A stretch of DNA of 64,000 nt from Polytrichum commune (GCA_950295325.1 OX485809.1:38285081-38349080), one strand, 5' to 3'. Counted from the first letter of the stretch, positions 11,195-22,344 are shown. The notes: generated by a model not told the origin, from the letters alone. Made by a program: numbers and translations.

Positions 11195-12466
11195 TTGTTC
11201 TCCCTCTTCAATATGACACGTTTGGGAAACACAAAAAGTCGTATTATCGAGGTGTTGTCTTCTCATTAATATGACAAATGGCGTAAAGTTGTCGTATTAT
11301 TGACGGAATACAAAAACATAAGTAATTTGAGCTTTAAAATATATACAATGAGTTCAAGCTATATAGATGGTATGAAGTAATAACATATAATCCCAAACAA
11401 ATATAAATATTCTCAAGAACTCTTGAATTAGGAGTCCAAAGATCTCTGGTGTTGCCTACCCAAGTTAGCAACTATCATCTTATCTAAATTCCCTACAAAC
11501 TTTTGAAAACTAATAATTTTATAAACACCAAAATATAAAGAGTTCTCTAGTAAGAAGCTAGACAACAATCATGCATGACATTTAGCATCACTAAGCTTTA
11601 TTATAGGTGGAGCAACATCATCCACATCCATGGGGAGGTCATTCCATTATAAAGTTGAACCACCACATGCAAACACTTTACATGTAAGAAAACCTACTTT
11701 TTACATAAAGCATCACCAAAGTGGGTCCAACTTTTATCAAGTTTTTTTCATGAGTAGATATACACAATACCTATTACATAGTAAAACATTGTAACACAAT
11801 TTGATGACCTTTTTTTTATATATATATAGAACATACCGTTTCTAACTAGAATGACACAAAATTGAACTAAAACAATTACTACAAAATGAAGATGACTAAA
11901 AGTTTCAAAAAAATAAAAAAGATACTATCAATGATTATGTATATGTAGAAAAAATATCATAAATTTTAAATTTATCTATGCCATGTAATATAGGGGTAGC
12001 AAAATTTGTTCGCACATGGTGTTCAACTTGACAATGGAGTGGCCTCCCCGTGTTGACATCTACTAAATATACTAAATCTAGAGCAACATTAAGACAAAAC
12101 AAAATTGGAGACTGTGCACAAGATATTGGTGATACTATATCACCATGAGTACAAGGCAACATAAAAGGCATGAGGCCACTCTAACCCTAACCATGTTCAT
12201 TCTACAGTAGTAACCCTAATTCTAATTAAGTTCTCAAGTATTTCCCAAGTGAAAATGGATGTATTTTAGATGTACATAACATAGATGAGAGAAATTTTAG
12301 CATTAACTAGCTCTTTATATAACAAAATGGAGATTCTAAATGTCGCATTATTAAGTGTCGTAGTCGTATAAAAGAGGGAGTTTTAAACTAAAAAATTTGG
12401 TCATGCAAAAATGTGTTGTAATATTGAGGCCATTTAGACGAGTGTCGTATTAACGAGGTTAGACTG
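11195..12466. mobile_element. pogo/Tigger-like element, longer copy
   Basis: It is flanked by TA on both sides (11193-11194 and 12467-12468). The right end read inward is CAGTCTAACCTCGTTAATAC, the typical look of pogo-group termini; the left end TTGTTCTCCCTCTTCAATAT is a diverged match. The internally deleted relative at 45946-46691 matches both flanks of this copy but lacks roughly 11628-12178. That extra block includes a minus-strand frame (11935-12171) containing TGRPLHCQVEHHV, also present at 61722-61925. No complete transposase is visible. Confidence 0.7.
11935..12171 (-). pseudogene. Conserved peptide fragment inside the pogo-like element
   Basis: The frame contains TGRPLHCQVEHHVRTNFA followed by TPILHG. 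A second copy at 61722-61925 keeps TGRSLHCQVEHHV and TKFAIPILH on the same strand. Conservation at the peptide level between two diverged DNA copies suggests a once-coding segment of the parent element. I cannot assign it to a transposase domain; it could be a captured gene piece. Confidence 0.35.
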
Positions 12467-12468
12467 TA

Positions 12469-13364
12469 GATGACAAACCACATGAAATTGGTATTTAATT
12501 TTTCCGGTGTGGATAAGGTAGTCATGCCTAATTCAATAACCCATTGCAATCGGACAACCACATTTGAGTAGTACGTGGATTGGTGTGGCTCTAAAAACGG
12601 ACACCAAAATACAAATGTTTACAAAAGATTGGATTAAGTGCTCAAAATATGATAATCATTCTTGGTTCATGAAAGCACCTATCCACATGTTGTATCATGT
12701 CATCTCCATGCAAGTAAATTTACAAGAGAAAAACAGGTAAGATGAAATCATCACATATGAGGGGACCTCTTATTCATGAAGGGTGAATTATCACATTTGA
12801 GTGTAACTCTTACTTATCCAACATAATAACCTTGAAATAATATGTAGTTCATAGGTTTTTTGTGAAGTCATTTGGCACATCATATTTAGCTCTAGAGACC
12901 CAAAATAATCTAATCCCTAAATAACAATCTAACTCCAAAACAATATTAACATGTTCACTATAACTTTGCTGATCCAGCTTGATATGAGTTCACTTGACTA
13001 ATTTTAGGTATTTGACCCTAATTTAAGGGCTATGCTTTTCTTTAAAGAGTAAAAATCCATTGGTTCTACAATAGTATCTAGCATTTTTTGGGGGAGTGAA
13101 TTGTGAGTTGTATGGACCATGTAAATATTCACAACACTTATTCCAGGGGAAGGATGAAAACGTTGATTATTATGTAACGTCCATATATAGTTTTGTAGAT
13201 ATACTATCTTTTAAATCATGATCTGAGATCCCTAATCATTCTCAAGAAGAGATTTGCAATGTCATTGACAATCATTATTGTAAAATGAAAAAAATCATTG
13301 TATTGTTTTTTCATTTCAATGGGGGTTTTTTTTTTTTGGAATGATATAGCAACCAAACTGGTGT
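12469..13364. other. Non-coding stretch with a family C fragment
   Basis: A family C fragment lies at about 12760-12870 (GAATTATCACATTTGAG, ATCCAACATAATAACCTTGA). Nothing else is recognised. Confidence 0.4.
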
Positions 13365-13830
13365 CTAGCACGGGCCATCATTACATTGATTGTCCCATTT
13401 AGGTGCATGGTATTAAATCCCAAAACACACACTATTTTGCCAAATCTCGAAATTAGCAAGGGCTCAAAATTTTATTGAGTGATACTAAATTCATGAATAC
13501 ATGTTCATGCACCTTACATATCAAGAAAATCAATGCATGCTCTAAGGTGTTTGTAGGGTGTAAAATTTGTTTTGGTGAGCTCAAAGAGTCTTTTTCTTCT
13601 TCATCTTCTCCTCAATCAGTGTCACCCACTCCCAAGGTATCTCCTAACACCAAGAAACTGAAGAGAACTTGCGTTGAGAGTTTCCAGCAATTTGACACTT
13701 TTGGACTCCTGAAGCCCTACATCTTCTAGTGGCACTAATTTCATAGTGTGAAGAAATTTCGTACCAACTTCACTAATTTCCCACACGCACTTCTAGCCCA
13801 CCCTCACTAAATGGGATAAATAGTGTGATG
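13365..13830 (+). repeat. Dispersed repeat family E
   Basis: It begins ACATTGATTGTCCCATTTAG and includes AAAACACACACTATTTTG, AGTGATACTAAATTCATGAA and, at the end, AATTTCCCACACGCACTTCT. The same blocks in the same order occur at 40425-40830; the second half recurs at 28330-28590. A 70-codon opening within it is not conserved as protein. Confidence 0.55.
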
Positions 13831-13859
13831 TACCTTACAAATGAGGGTGGGGGAAGTTT

Positions 13860-14250
13860 TGGTTTGAGGTGACTTAAGTTAAGATGGATAGGTCTTGAGT
13901 GGCTTGCTTTCTTAATTAGACCCCTATATTTGATTTTTGTGTTGTTCATTGAGGATCGAAGATCAAACATCATAAAGACGCATGTTTATAAGAGATTGGA
14001 CTACATCTTCAAACATCAACAACTATTCTACACTCAATAATGAACATAATTTGGAGGACCTATGTATTCACTTAAAAAACCAGCAAACATGCACTTTCAA
14101 TAATCATAACTAAATCGGGGGAGATCTGATTTTCAATCCGGTTTGTGCAAATGTTTCATTGTAAATTTGCGAATGCAACATGAATTTTGTTGTGTAAATC
14201 TAATCAGTAGAAGTTGGAGAACATGAAGAACGAACCAAATAACAATCCAC
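13860..14250 (+). repeat. Dispersed repeat family A, near full length
   Basis: It runs from AGATGGATAGGTCTTGAGTG through CAATAATGAACATAATTTGG and TTTTCAATCCGGTTTGTG to AGTAGAAGTTGGAGAACATG. It aligns along its whole length with 59640-60080. Confidence 0.65.
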
Positions 14251-14476
14251 GTATAAACCTGAGAAGGTTTGACCGGATGCGCAAGGCAGGGCACATGTCT
14301 CCAAATCGGGGAAAGGCATGTTGCCTCTTCCATCATAGGGGGACAACCGCCTCATTCTTAGTAAAATGATCATTTATTAATCACTTCGAGGAGAGGAGGC
14401 ATTTATGAGAAGGGGTTGGATTGCGTGCCCACAAAACAAAATTGTTTGAGTTACAATCGTGACTTATGTGCAATTG

Positions 14477-14847
14477 GGGCCGCTTCTCACGGGTCCCAAG
14501 TCCCCCTCATGTCCGACCAAACTTGTGAGCCTCAAGTAATCACTAAAATATGGTTAATTATTCATAAAGTTGGATCTTGATTACTTTATACAAAATAGTT
14601 GTAGAACTTGGGTTGAGAGTTGGGTCTAGTTTTTTGCTCAATCCAACTGGCAACACAAGTTCCAAGTCTCGCCTTCAAAAAGTGTTTCCGTGTAGGCATT
14701 CATGTCGTAGTTGGGACTCGGGGCTTGGGACCCCGTGTGGAAGTCGCAAGTCTTAACTTAGCTCCCTTGCTCTCAACAATTGAGATTGCATGAACTTACC
14801 TCATGTGACTTGGGACTTAGGACTTAGGACCCCGTGTGAACTGGCCC
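14477..14847. mobile_element. TIR element with GGGCC ends
   Basis: The left end is GGGCCGCTTCTCACGGGTCC and the right end read inward is GGGCCAGTTCACACGGGGTC, extending into the CCAAGTCC words. Flanks are TTG and TTA, a possible degenerate 3-bp target duplication. The interior (371 bp total) is non-coding and rich in GGGACTT/AAGTCCC words. The ends resemble those at 765-1267. Confidence 0.6.
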
Positions 14848-14855
14848 TTAGGTTA

Positions 14856-14957
14856 AGGGTTAGTTTCCATGTAAGCCGCTCACCCCACCAAATTCTAGTG
14901 GAATCTAAAATTTTGCTAGAATCTGGTGGGTGAGCAACCTACGTGGAAACTAACCCT
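14856..14957. mobile_element. 102-bp foldback MITE
   Basis: Nearly the whole element is one hairpin. The left arm starts AGGGTTAGTTTCCATGTA and the right arm read inward starts AGGGTTAGTTTCCACGTA; pairing continues through GCTCACC and ATTCTAG to a short central loop. No protein. It abuts the right end of the preceding TIR element with an 8-bp gap. Confidence 0.7.
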
Positions 14958-15620
14958 AGTTGCCTTTGCAGAGAGGTGGCCTCTTTCACAACGATCATCT
15001 TGGGGCAGAATCTGATCACAAAAATTGGTAACTTTGCTTATGCACTATATAGGTGTACCTTGGTTTCTAATATGAATTCTTGTATTTCCTATCCATGGTA
15101 TTAAATACTAAAAGCACTATGGAATGTTGATAGATCAATGTGTGGCAACTGTAGGGCAATGTTTTTTTCTCATTTACATGTCCAAACCAAGAGATGCTTG
15201 ACTACATCATGCAAGGTATGGAAGGCGGACTTTGACCAACTGAATTCATGGTAGCCATGTTAGGGGGTCCAATAGTAATCAACCCTTTCGTAGATCTATG
15301 GAGGTATGCGATGTTAATTCCAGAGCTTGTTGAAAGAAAACTATTGTTTTTCAAACGCCATGAGGGATTCCCAACGTTTCCACCTTCAACTTACAAGCAT
15401 GCAACCCAAATCGAACCAACATAGATTAAAGCAAACTTCACATCAGAGGACCCAACTGAGGATGGGCTTTCACAAGTTGATTTGTGGTAACCATCTCTAG
15501 GGGTTCCCTAAAACCACTCGGATAGAACGTGACATTCATCCTAAACTATACCAACAACAATAACAACTTTGTCCAACTCCGTCCATTGTTGAAATTTAAA
15601 ATTGGGGAGAACTTGAAACT
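14958..15620. other. Non-coding stretch
   Basis: No gene, TIR pair or repeated block found by eye. Confidence 0.4.
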
Positions 15621-15924
15621 ATAATTCTCTATAGATATATACATATATCTTCTTTCTTCCCAATGCCCCATTCCGTTTTTCGAGATGTAAGGTTTATATT
15701 GTACCGAATGAATACTTGCCACAACAACATAGACGAAAGACCAACTTTGACCGTACCCGATCTTAACCCCAAAATCAAGGCGGTCAGGGTATCCCCATGC
15801 ACTTGTCGCCTAGCCCCCGCCAATCACTTGGTGTGGGGAGATATTTGGGCATAATCGGTCAAGTTCCCAAGCTCAACGGGTCACATGTCGTCGGGATCGT
15901 TCGGTCTTTCTTTACTAATAAGAG

Positions 15925-16302
15925 GTGAAGTATGTATTAGGTAATCGTTTTATTGGAACCGGTTATCGGTGCAGAACCGGTTCTGCACCGATAACCGGTT
16001 CCAATAAAACGATTACCGGACGTAACCGGTTGGCCACTTTGTTGAGCCGCGCAGGTGACCTAAACAGTGGGTCACTTGTCACCATAACTGATTTAGATGA
16101 TCATAACCGGCTGGGATGTCGAGGTTATCGTCTGCAAACCTGTGTGCTCAAAGCCAATCGTGTAGTGCCACCTCGGCGAAACAAAGCGGCCAACCGGTTA
16201 CGTTCCTTAGATTTCTTCGAAACACGATTTGGTAATGTTTTAGAAGTCTCGATGAACTTCGACGACCATTTATTTCTCGAGCTCAATCGACTGGTTCATT
16301 GA
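15925..16302 (+). CDS. 125-codon open frame running through the palindrome
   Basis: The frame opens just before the perfect palindrome and stays open through a locally GC-richer segment. The translation is basic and Arg/Asn-rich with no recognised domain. The first 30 residues are simply the palindrome read through, so coding origin is doubtful. Several YAACCGG words recur within it. I treat it as a chance opening. Confidence 0.15.
   Translation: MKYVLGNRFIGTGYRCRTGSAPITGSNKTITGRNRLATLLSRAGDLNSGSLVTITDLDDHNRLGCRGYRLQTCVLKANRVVPPRRNKAANRLRSLDFFETRFGNVLEVSMNFDDHLFLELNRLVH
15940..16017. repeat. 78-bp perfect palindrome with AACCGGTT octamers
   Basis: Positions 15940-15978 are the exact reverse complement of 15979-16017: 39-bp arms with no spacer. 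The centre is AACCGGTT (15975-15982); two further octamers lie at 15957-15964 and 15993-16000, giving exact 18-bp spacing. Two more lie just outside (16024-16031 and 16192-16199). The flanks do not extend the symmetry. It could be a true cruciform-forming element, a fresh foldback insertion, or a hairpin artefact of sequencing or assembly. Confidence 0.95.
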
Positions 16303-16639
16303 TAACAAGCAGTTTAGGCACATGTTTCCACCAAAGTCTCCTTAAAAGACTATGATACCCTGTTTTTGGGATGAGACCATAGAGTAAGCTCTATGGATTA
16401 TAGCCCAAAGTTGTTTGTAGAGAGCATAAGTTCTAAGTGTGAATCCAAATTCCCGCTCTAAATTTAAGAGTTGATCCAAAAAACATTCCCAACTATCCCG
16501 GCCATCGTTATTCATACTTGTCATGTACGATTCCATGTAGATTTCCCATCCACTGAAGATGTTATTTGTTGTAATCCAAAACTACATTCATGTAAACATC
16601 ATAAAGTGGGGGCCCATGACACTCTCAATCAATGAAAAA

Positions 16640-16930
16640 TCGAAGGATTCTCAAGAGCCATGGCGTAATGACTTTCTATGTAAACATAATACCCTTATAC
16701 CTACGATCGGGGAGAACCAGCAATTAGATACATATGAACCGGTTGAGTTTGAAAAATAACCGATTGAAGTTCAAGACTCCAGGAGGATTACCGATCACTT
16801 CTAAAAGAGTTTATAGAATATAACCCAAATTAATATAAGAAAAACCGGAGGATGTCAACATGTAACCCGGTTGGACTTGCAAACACTAGGATCTCAACCG
16901 ACTATGCCCAAAAATCTCCCCAATCACTAC
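16640..16930 (+). repeat. Local repeat family R, copy 1
   Basis: It carries TATGAACCGGTTGAGTTTGA, AAATAACCGATTGAAGTTCA and GGTTGGACTTGCAAAC, then AACCGACTATGCCCAAAAAT. Related copies: 17820-18060, 18225-18610 and 39745-40270; a weaker match is at 33200-33290. The stretch AAATAACCGATTGAAG is the unoccupied counterpart of the insertion at 39802-40106. Confidence 0.65.
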
Positions 16931-17221
16931 TGCCTCATACCTAGATGAAAGCCTCTCTCTCTCTCTCTCGCCTTGCCATTTGTGCGCTTGTTGGGAGGTG
17001 TACCCTAGGAACGGGTTCCCACTCTCTCCGTTGAACGAATGAATGTGTAAGTTAGTAATAATATTAAGTAAGTGAGTTGTGTTGTGTTGTAGAGCTGCAA
17101 GTCGTGGTACCATTCTGACATTCCGTGGCCCCGCGGGTTTACTTTGGGTCTATGAGCGGCGACAGGCCCAAAGTTCCGGGAATTGCTCCCCCACGCACAT
17201 TAAATAAGAAAAGGTGCCAGG

Positions 17222-17272
17222 CTCGCATTTGTAGATAGATAGATATATATATATAGAGAGAGAGAGAGCGAG
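17222..17272. repeat. (GATA)/(TA)/(GA) compound microsatellite
   Basis: TAGATAGATAGATATATA passes into (GA)n. A (CT)n run also lies at 16953-16969. Simple repeats only. Confidence 0.85.
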
Positions 17273-17466
17273 ATAATTGGGATAATGGATCGAGCTCATG
17301 GAATTGTTGACCTTCTTGTGAGCGTGAAGAGATATGAAAGCATGCATGTACGGGAACGAACGCATGGGCCGGAGTGGGCAAGGATTGGTGACACTCACCA
17401 TGTGAATCGAACGGTGAAACAATGCAATGGAAGGGGAGAGAGAATCGACCGACCCACCGACCGACC

Positions 17467-17811
17467 ACTACACTAAATAGGTAGATTAGTGTTGGAAACA
17501 CTAATAGTCGTCGAAAACGCTAAATGTAAATTGTCTCTATAGTGTTAGAACACTAAATGTCAACTCTAACACTATTTGTACCAAGTAGTAACTTTAAATA
17601 TTTACATGAGCGCATTTAGTGTTAGATGATATTTTGTAAATCTTGGAATGAAGAATTGAAGGAAGAAGAATATGAGAACCTCGTAAAAGGTATAATTTGT
17701 TCAAACCCTATTCAAACACTAATTATAATGTCAGTTGAAAATTAGTGTTTTAGGTACTTTTGCATCTAACACTAATCTTCATCTAACACTAATCTACCTA
17801 TTTAGTGTAGT
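17467..17811. mobile_element. TIR element, ACTACACTAAATAGG ends
   Basis: The left end ACTACACTAAATAGGTAGAT and the right end are reverse complements for at least 26 bp, on through TAGTGTT. The 345-bp interior is full of AGTGTTAGA/TCTAACACT words in both directions, like subterminal binding repeats. It splits a family R copy: left flank GAGAGAATCGACC, right flank TTACAGATGAGCCG, matching contiguous sequence at 18235-18285. No target duplication could be fixed. Confidence 0.7.
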
Positions 17812-17819
17812 TACAGATG

Positions 17820-18060
17820 AGCCGATTAAGGGGAGTATGAGAACTAGCCGGTCAAAGTTCATCAAGGTTTTAGGAAAATTACCCATCGTATAGAGGAATC
17901 CATAGAATGTACCTCACATTTGTAAAGAGGAACCGAAAATAAACAACATGGAACCGGTTGGACTTGGAAATATTAGGATCTTCACCGATTATGCTCCAAA
18001 ATCGTCCCAAACAATGAGGTGAAACATTGGGTATGGACATACCATCACTAAGTTAGGGCC
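17820..18060 (+). repeat. Local repeat family R, copy 2 (empty site)
   Basis: It contains AGTATGAGAACTAGCCGGTC uninterrupted, which is the empty version of the MITE insertion site at 18299-18409. It continues through GAGGAATCCATAGAATGTAC, ATGGAACCGGTTGGACTTGG and TCTTCACCGATTATGC in step with copy 3. Confidence 0.75.
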
Positions 18061-18224
18061 GCTTCACACTATGGCCGTCGAAGTCGAGAGGCCGTGGGAT
18101 TGAGTGGTCAAACTTTGTTGAGAGTCCAAAGAAATGGGCTGAAAATAGACAGCGAATAAAGTATAGTAATTGGAGCCTTCGGCCGGGCATAGTATGAAGC
18201 CTTCAAAGGCCAAGTTACAGATGA

Positions 18225-18610
18225 AGGTTGAAGGGGAGAGAGAACCCACCGATTGACCGCCCGCTAGTTATAGATGAACCGGTTGATGGGAGTAGTATGA
18301 GAACTAGGGTTTGGGCGAACCAACCCATACACTCGGTCCTTGTTGGATGCCTAAACCCTTGCCTCCAAGGAACCAGTGTACGGATTGGTTTGCCCCAGCC
18401 GAGAACTAGCCGGTCAAAGTTCATAAAAAATTCAGGAGCATTACCCATCATGTAGAGGAATCCATAGAATGTACCTCACATTAGTATAGAGAAATCGAAA
18501 AACATGGAACCGGTTGGACTTGGAAATACTAGGATCTTCACCGGCTATGCTCTAAAGGCGTCCCATACATCGAGGTGAAAACATTGGGTATGAACATAAT
18601 ATTACTAAGT
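18225..18610 (+). repeat. Local repeat family R, copy 3 (filled site)
   Basis: It aligns with 17820-18060 apart from the 93-bp MITE plus 9-bp duplication. Shared blocks include CCGGTCAAAGTTCAT, GAGGAATCCATAGAATGTAC and GGTTGGACTTGGAAATA. Copies 2 and 3 are head to tail, so a local duplication preceded the MITE insertion. Confidence 0.7.
18308..18400. mobile_element. 93-bp MITE with 9-bp target duplication
   Basis: It is flanked by GAGAACTAG at 18299-18307 and 18401-18409. The ends are GGTTTGGGCGAACCAACC and, read inward from the right, GGCTGGGGCAAACCAATC; the whole unit folds into one hairpin. The empty site is present at 17838-17850. A sister copy is at 50591-50684. A 9-10 bp duplication fits Mutator-like elements. 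No coding capacity. Confidence 0.9.
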
Positions 18611-18919
18611 TCGAAGCAAGCATTTTTATTTTGTTTTGCTATTATCAGGTGATGCTTGGTCACAACCCAATGTTGGTCTAATATATAGGGTGAATGCATG
18701 GCATCGATAGTCTACGTCAATAATGGTATCAAAGGACCTACATGTGGATATCACAACTGTAATACCAATCAAATATTGATGTTTGATGGATACATCCTTG
18801 ATATATCACTCATGCGTTTTTTTAATAACCTAGTTCAAGTGTAGGCCAAGATACCACTCATAATTGCAAACATATAATACTCATGAAACTTGTCTTCACA
18901 TTGTTGAACTTCATGTTCA

Positions 18920-19318
18920 TGCCCCGATCACACCAAACTTAAAGTTCATTTTCAGTAGATGAATATGTCTCTAATAGTGATTTTCATGGTGGGCCATCGC
19001 CGTCCATGATGTATGACGGCGACGGAGATGGCCACCATCTATAATCTGACATCCACGTTTGGATGTCCGTCGGACATGTGGGTCCCACCACCGAAAACGG
19101 TAACCCCTCCAATATTAGCCTCTGCCGGTCACTCTATTCCGGTTGCTACACCTTAAAAGTCTATGCCAACTCATTTGACCGGTCATGACGGTGGCCACCG
19201 GCCACCAAAATGTTGACCAAACCGGGATGTTGGTGTGAACAACTTGGCATCTGGCCGTCATCACATCCCCAACTATTTCACATCCGGAAGTTGACGGAAA
19301 GTTGGTGTGATCGGGGCA
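18920..19318. mobile_element. TIR element, TGCCCCGATCACACC ends
   Basis: Both ends read TGCCCCGATCACACCAA inward, a 17-bp perfect match with weaker similarity beyond. The flanks are TCA on each side (18917-18919 and 19319-19321). The 399-bp interior is GC-richer than the surroundings, rich in GGCCACC and CCGGTCA words, and non-coding. A 3-bp duplication suggests PIF/Harbinger-like or CACTA-like mobility; no transposase is present to decide. Confidence 0.8.
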
Positions 19319-19813
19319 TCACCCTTTGTAAGTGAGAGAGATGCCATGTTCCATGGGGACCTTGCCAACACATCATTGAGACTTAGGCCACCATTTTGTT
19401 CAAGAATCACAACTTACTTATTCCTAGCCCTTGGCTATATTATTCTCATGTCTAAGCAGAGAAAACATGCAACTTATCAAATATTATGGTAGGTCTCCAA
19501 TATGGCATCTTTTTGGATAACACTCTTATGGATCCACATAACACTCTTATAGATTTGAATAATGTTATGTGACTTGATGCACAATGCTCATGGTGTTTAA
19601 GGGTGGCTAGATAAACAATATTGTTGGGAGGGATAGATAGGAGCATACTATTACTTTTGTCCTAAACTATTTAAGGAAGATTCAACACCTCTCCTTTGAC
19701 CCACCCAACATGTTGCCCTCTCGGAACAAAACTTGTCAAAGTGGCTTGCAAAGAAACGAGAACCTTTCGTAACCATAGGAATCCAATTTGCACGAGCTTA
19801 AGTTTTGGAATGA

Positions 19814-20186
19814 AGTGCACTAAGTATGATATTTAGTGTTATATGGTATTTGATGTCAGTGTGGAAACTTTTCGGATGACACTTCTTATGAATAAGTTTA
19901 GAAACACTGTCATGGATGAGGGATGAGTTCATCCATGGGCCAAAAACCCTACCTTACCTTCTCTTGTCAGCAATTTGTGATAGTTGGATTTTCATGGATG
20001 AAGAGTCACTTGGAAAGTGATTGTATTTGCAACATTGTAAATCTATTTTCCCCCAAAAAAATTCCAAGGGATGACAAATAATTTTGGGTTAGCATTTAGT
20101 GTTGGTGACACTCAACTGCGGTTTACAATTAGTATTGAGCAAGACAAATTAGAATTGGTGACATTAAACATCATATTTAGTATAGT
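19814..20186. mobile_element. Diverged TIR element, ATATGATATTTAGTG-type ends
   Basis: The left end AGTGCACTAAGTATGATATT and the right end read inward, ACTATACTAAATATGATGTT, are imperfect inverted repeats. They match the ends of the element at 39802-40106. The 373-bp interior is non-coding. Confidence 0.55.
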
Positions 20187-20189
20187 TTT

Positions 20190-21250
20190 CCTTTGATTGA
20201 TCAATTTCATGCTAACCCATATGTTTTGGGAATGATTTTAGGGTGAACTTGACTAAAAAGATCAAGACTTTCTCAACCTATTATCCTTCATCAATTCAAA
20301 CAAGTCTGTACACAGTCTTGTAAGTTGTGGTGATTTCATTGTATTTCAACACTTACGAAAGATGTAGAAAGAAAAATTCGACAAAATATGCCCATGATCT
20401 CCATAAATATTTGGCATCTATATGTATAATGGTTTTGTGCCATATTGACTATCAACCTTCAATAGTAGCAACCAATGCGAATAAGGGGCAATGAGGGATA
20501 TTGAATGTAACAATATGATGAGAAGAATTGGGATAGGGATTTATTAGGTCATGTTTCCATTCTTAAGACTATCATGACCATTGAAACTAGATTGAAGAAC
20601 ACTTTGGACAATCAAGACCGTCGATATAGTGATATTAGTCTTGGTTGAACATCTTATATATTTCTTGCATATTTCATGCTACTTACATATCTATGTCTTT
20701 TCATTGGAATACTCGATCGTAAGGATAATTTGGAGTTTTAATGTAAATAACCTCAAGGGAAGCCCTAAAAAATGCTTAGAGCTTGAAAGAAGGAAGAAAG
20801 ATGACGAGATAATTACAAGAAGGAGGAGGAGGAAGGGAGGAAGGAAAGGACCATGGATTCGTGATGTCTACATAAACTTGTCCACTACAAAGATGAATAT
20901 GGGGTGAATTATATTATAGTATGTATATGGATGTTTTAAGACAGTTGGATTCCAAAAATGGCATCAAAGATCCCAAATAGTATAGGGAGATCACTTAAAA
21001 TAAATTTATCCTCAATCATATAGGAGACTTGTTTTTACCATAGTCTGTCCATCCACATTGGATGAGTTTACATGGACATCATGAATCCCAAGCCAAAGGA
21101 AAGAATGTGGATTTTACTTGTTTTGTCATACTTCAATATATACATAGTCTACTTGCCAATGAATAGCATTTGCTTGTTTTGCCTATAAAATAATAAATCT
21201 TTCATTATTCTATGGATATAGTGTAGGGGTCTTAAGAAGCAAAGGTGAGC
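20190..21250. other. Non-coding stretch
   Basis: No gene, domain or TIR pair recognised. A purine-rich tract (AGAAGGAGGAGGAGGAAGG) lies at about 20818-20840 inside a 92-codon chance frame. Confidence 0.4.
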
Positions 21251-21278
21251 CTTGAGTGAGGTGTATTATGGTAGCAAG

Positions 21279-21530
21279 AGGAGAGAGGGAATTATCACAT
21301 ACAAGCATACTAGCGTACCTCTCATTCCTTCAACTTACAACTCTAAAATAATATGCAGTTCAAAAGTTTTTATTTTTTATATATTTGACAATGAAATTTG
21401 CTTTGAAGAATTTGGATTAGTCCAGTCCATATCATTTGTGACCAATTGACCACAAACTTATGAGGGTCAAGTTTTTTATATGTTGGATGGATGAGAGTTA
21501 CACTAGTGTGTGATACTTCCCTCTCTCGTG
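21279..21530. mobile_element. Foldback element of family C
   Basis: The left arm GAGAGAGGGAATTATCACAT then CTCTCATTCC, and the right arm read inward GAGAGGGAAGTATCACACAC then CTCTCATCCATCC, form imperfect inverted repeats of about 50 bp. Same structure as 6335-6590. Class unknown. Confidence 0.55.
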
Positions 21531-21823
21531 TCAAGAAAGTAATATGGTTTATTTAAATCTAAAATTAAAATTAAAACAAAAAACTCAAAATCAATCTTGC
21601 TTACCTTTATGTACTAGAACTTAACATGTTTTTTTTTATTTAATTTTTTTCCCCCTAATACCGGTGACATGTTTGTTCATCCTTGCAAAGTGAACAATAC
21701 TTAGACTAAATATCGTTCATTTTGCAAGGGTGTTTGAACATATTTGAAAACCATGGTTATAAAATTTCCGACTCTATGGGTGCAACAATCTAGTGCTGAG
21801 TAACATACGGCACGTACTTCCTA

Positions 21824-21895
21824 GTGGTATTGGGAGAATTGAACTCTCAATCTCTTGCAACCTAAGCAAGAATCATACCACAAGGCCAATTTTCT
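21824..21895 (-). pseudogene. tRNA-Pro(AGG)-like degenerate sequence
   Basis: On the minus strand GTGGTATGATTCTTGCTTAG is the D-arm to anticodon region of plant tRNA-Pro. The anticodon stem TTGC/GCAA closes a loop with AGG, and GAGAGTTCAATTCTC matches the T arm and B box. The acceptor stem is poorly paired, so this is a pseudogene or the head of a tRNA-derived SINE, not a working tRNA. Confidence 0.6.
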
Positions 21896-22079
21896 CACCT
21901 TCATAGCTCACCTTCCAACTTTCAACTTTCATAACTGAAAGCATTTTTGGAGTTATGAGTGGAATGTGGATGACCATTGGGCTACTTAGATTTAAAGCAA
22001 TCATGTCACCTATCCTTTAGACAAATGTATGCATAATGTACATTGTTGCAACTATAATGGCCAAGAACACACTTACTTA

Positions 22080-22297
22080 CACTGTTTATCCCAATTAGTG
22101 CGTGCTACTATTCAAAGTTATGCAGTGCTATGACTATCTAACGTGAACGTGATATTTTGACCAAGTGATGTCATTTACGTTCTACAATGTCCAAATAACC
22201 CACTGAACTTTTGTTAGTAAGAATTGAACTCACGAGTAAGACGTCATTGCATTGCGTAACCCCAAATAGTAACATGCGATGATTGGGATAATCAATG
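22080..22297. mobile_element. MITE family M1, TA-flanked
   Basis: It is flanked by TA (22078-22079 and 22298-22299). Ends: CACTGTTTATCCCAATTAGT and, read inward from the right, CATTGATTATCCCAATCATC. Related copies: 55688-55910 and 45928-46891 (interrupted), with a fragment at 58985-59055. The TA duplication fits Tc1/mariner-type mobility. Non-coding. Confidence 0.75.
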
Positions 22298-22344
22298 TAG
22301 GTATCATCATAAGATTAATAAACCATTTTTGCATCAAACCCGAT

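Noticed and set aside
14856-14957. microRNA precursor
   Set aside because: Length and strong pairing fit, but the blunt, near-symmetric ends and neighbouring TIR elements favour an MITE; small-RNA data would decide.
15925-16302. 125-codon frame as a real gene
   Set aside because: A quarter of it is the perfect palindrome read through; composition explains the opening.
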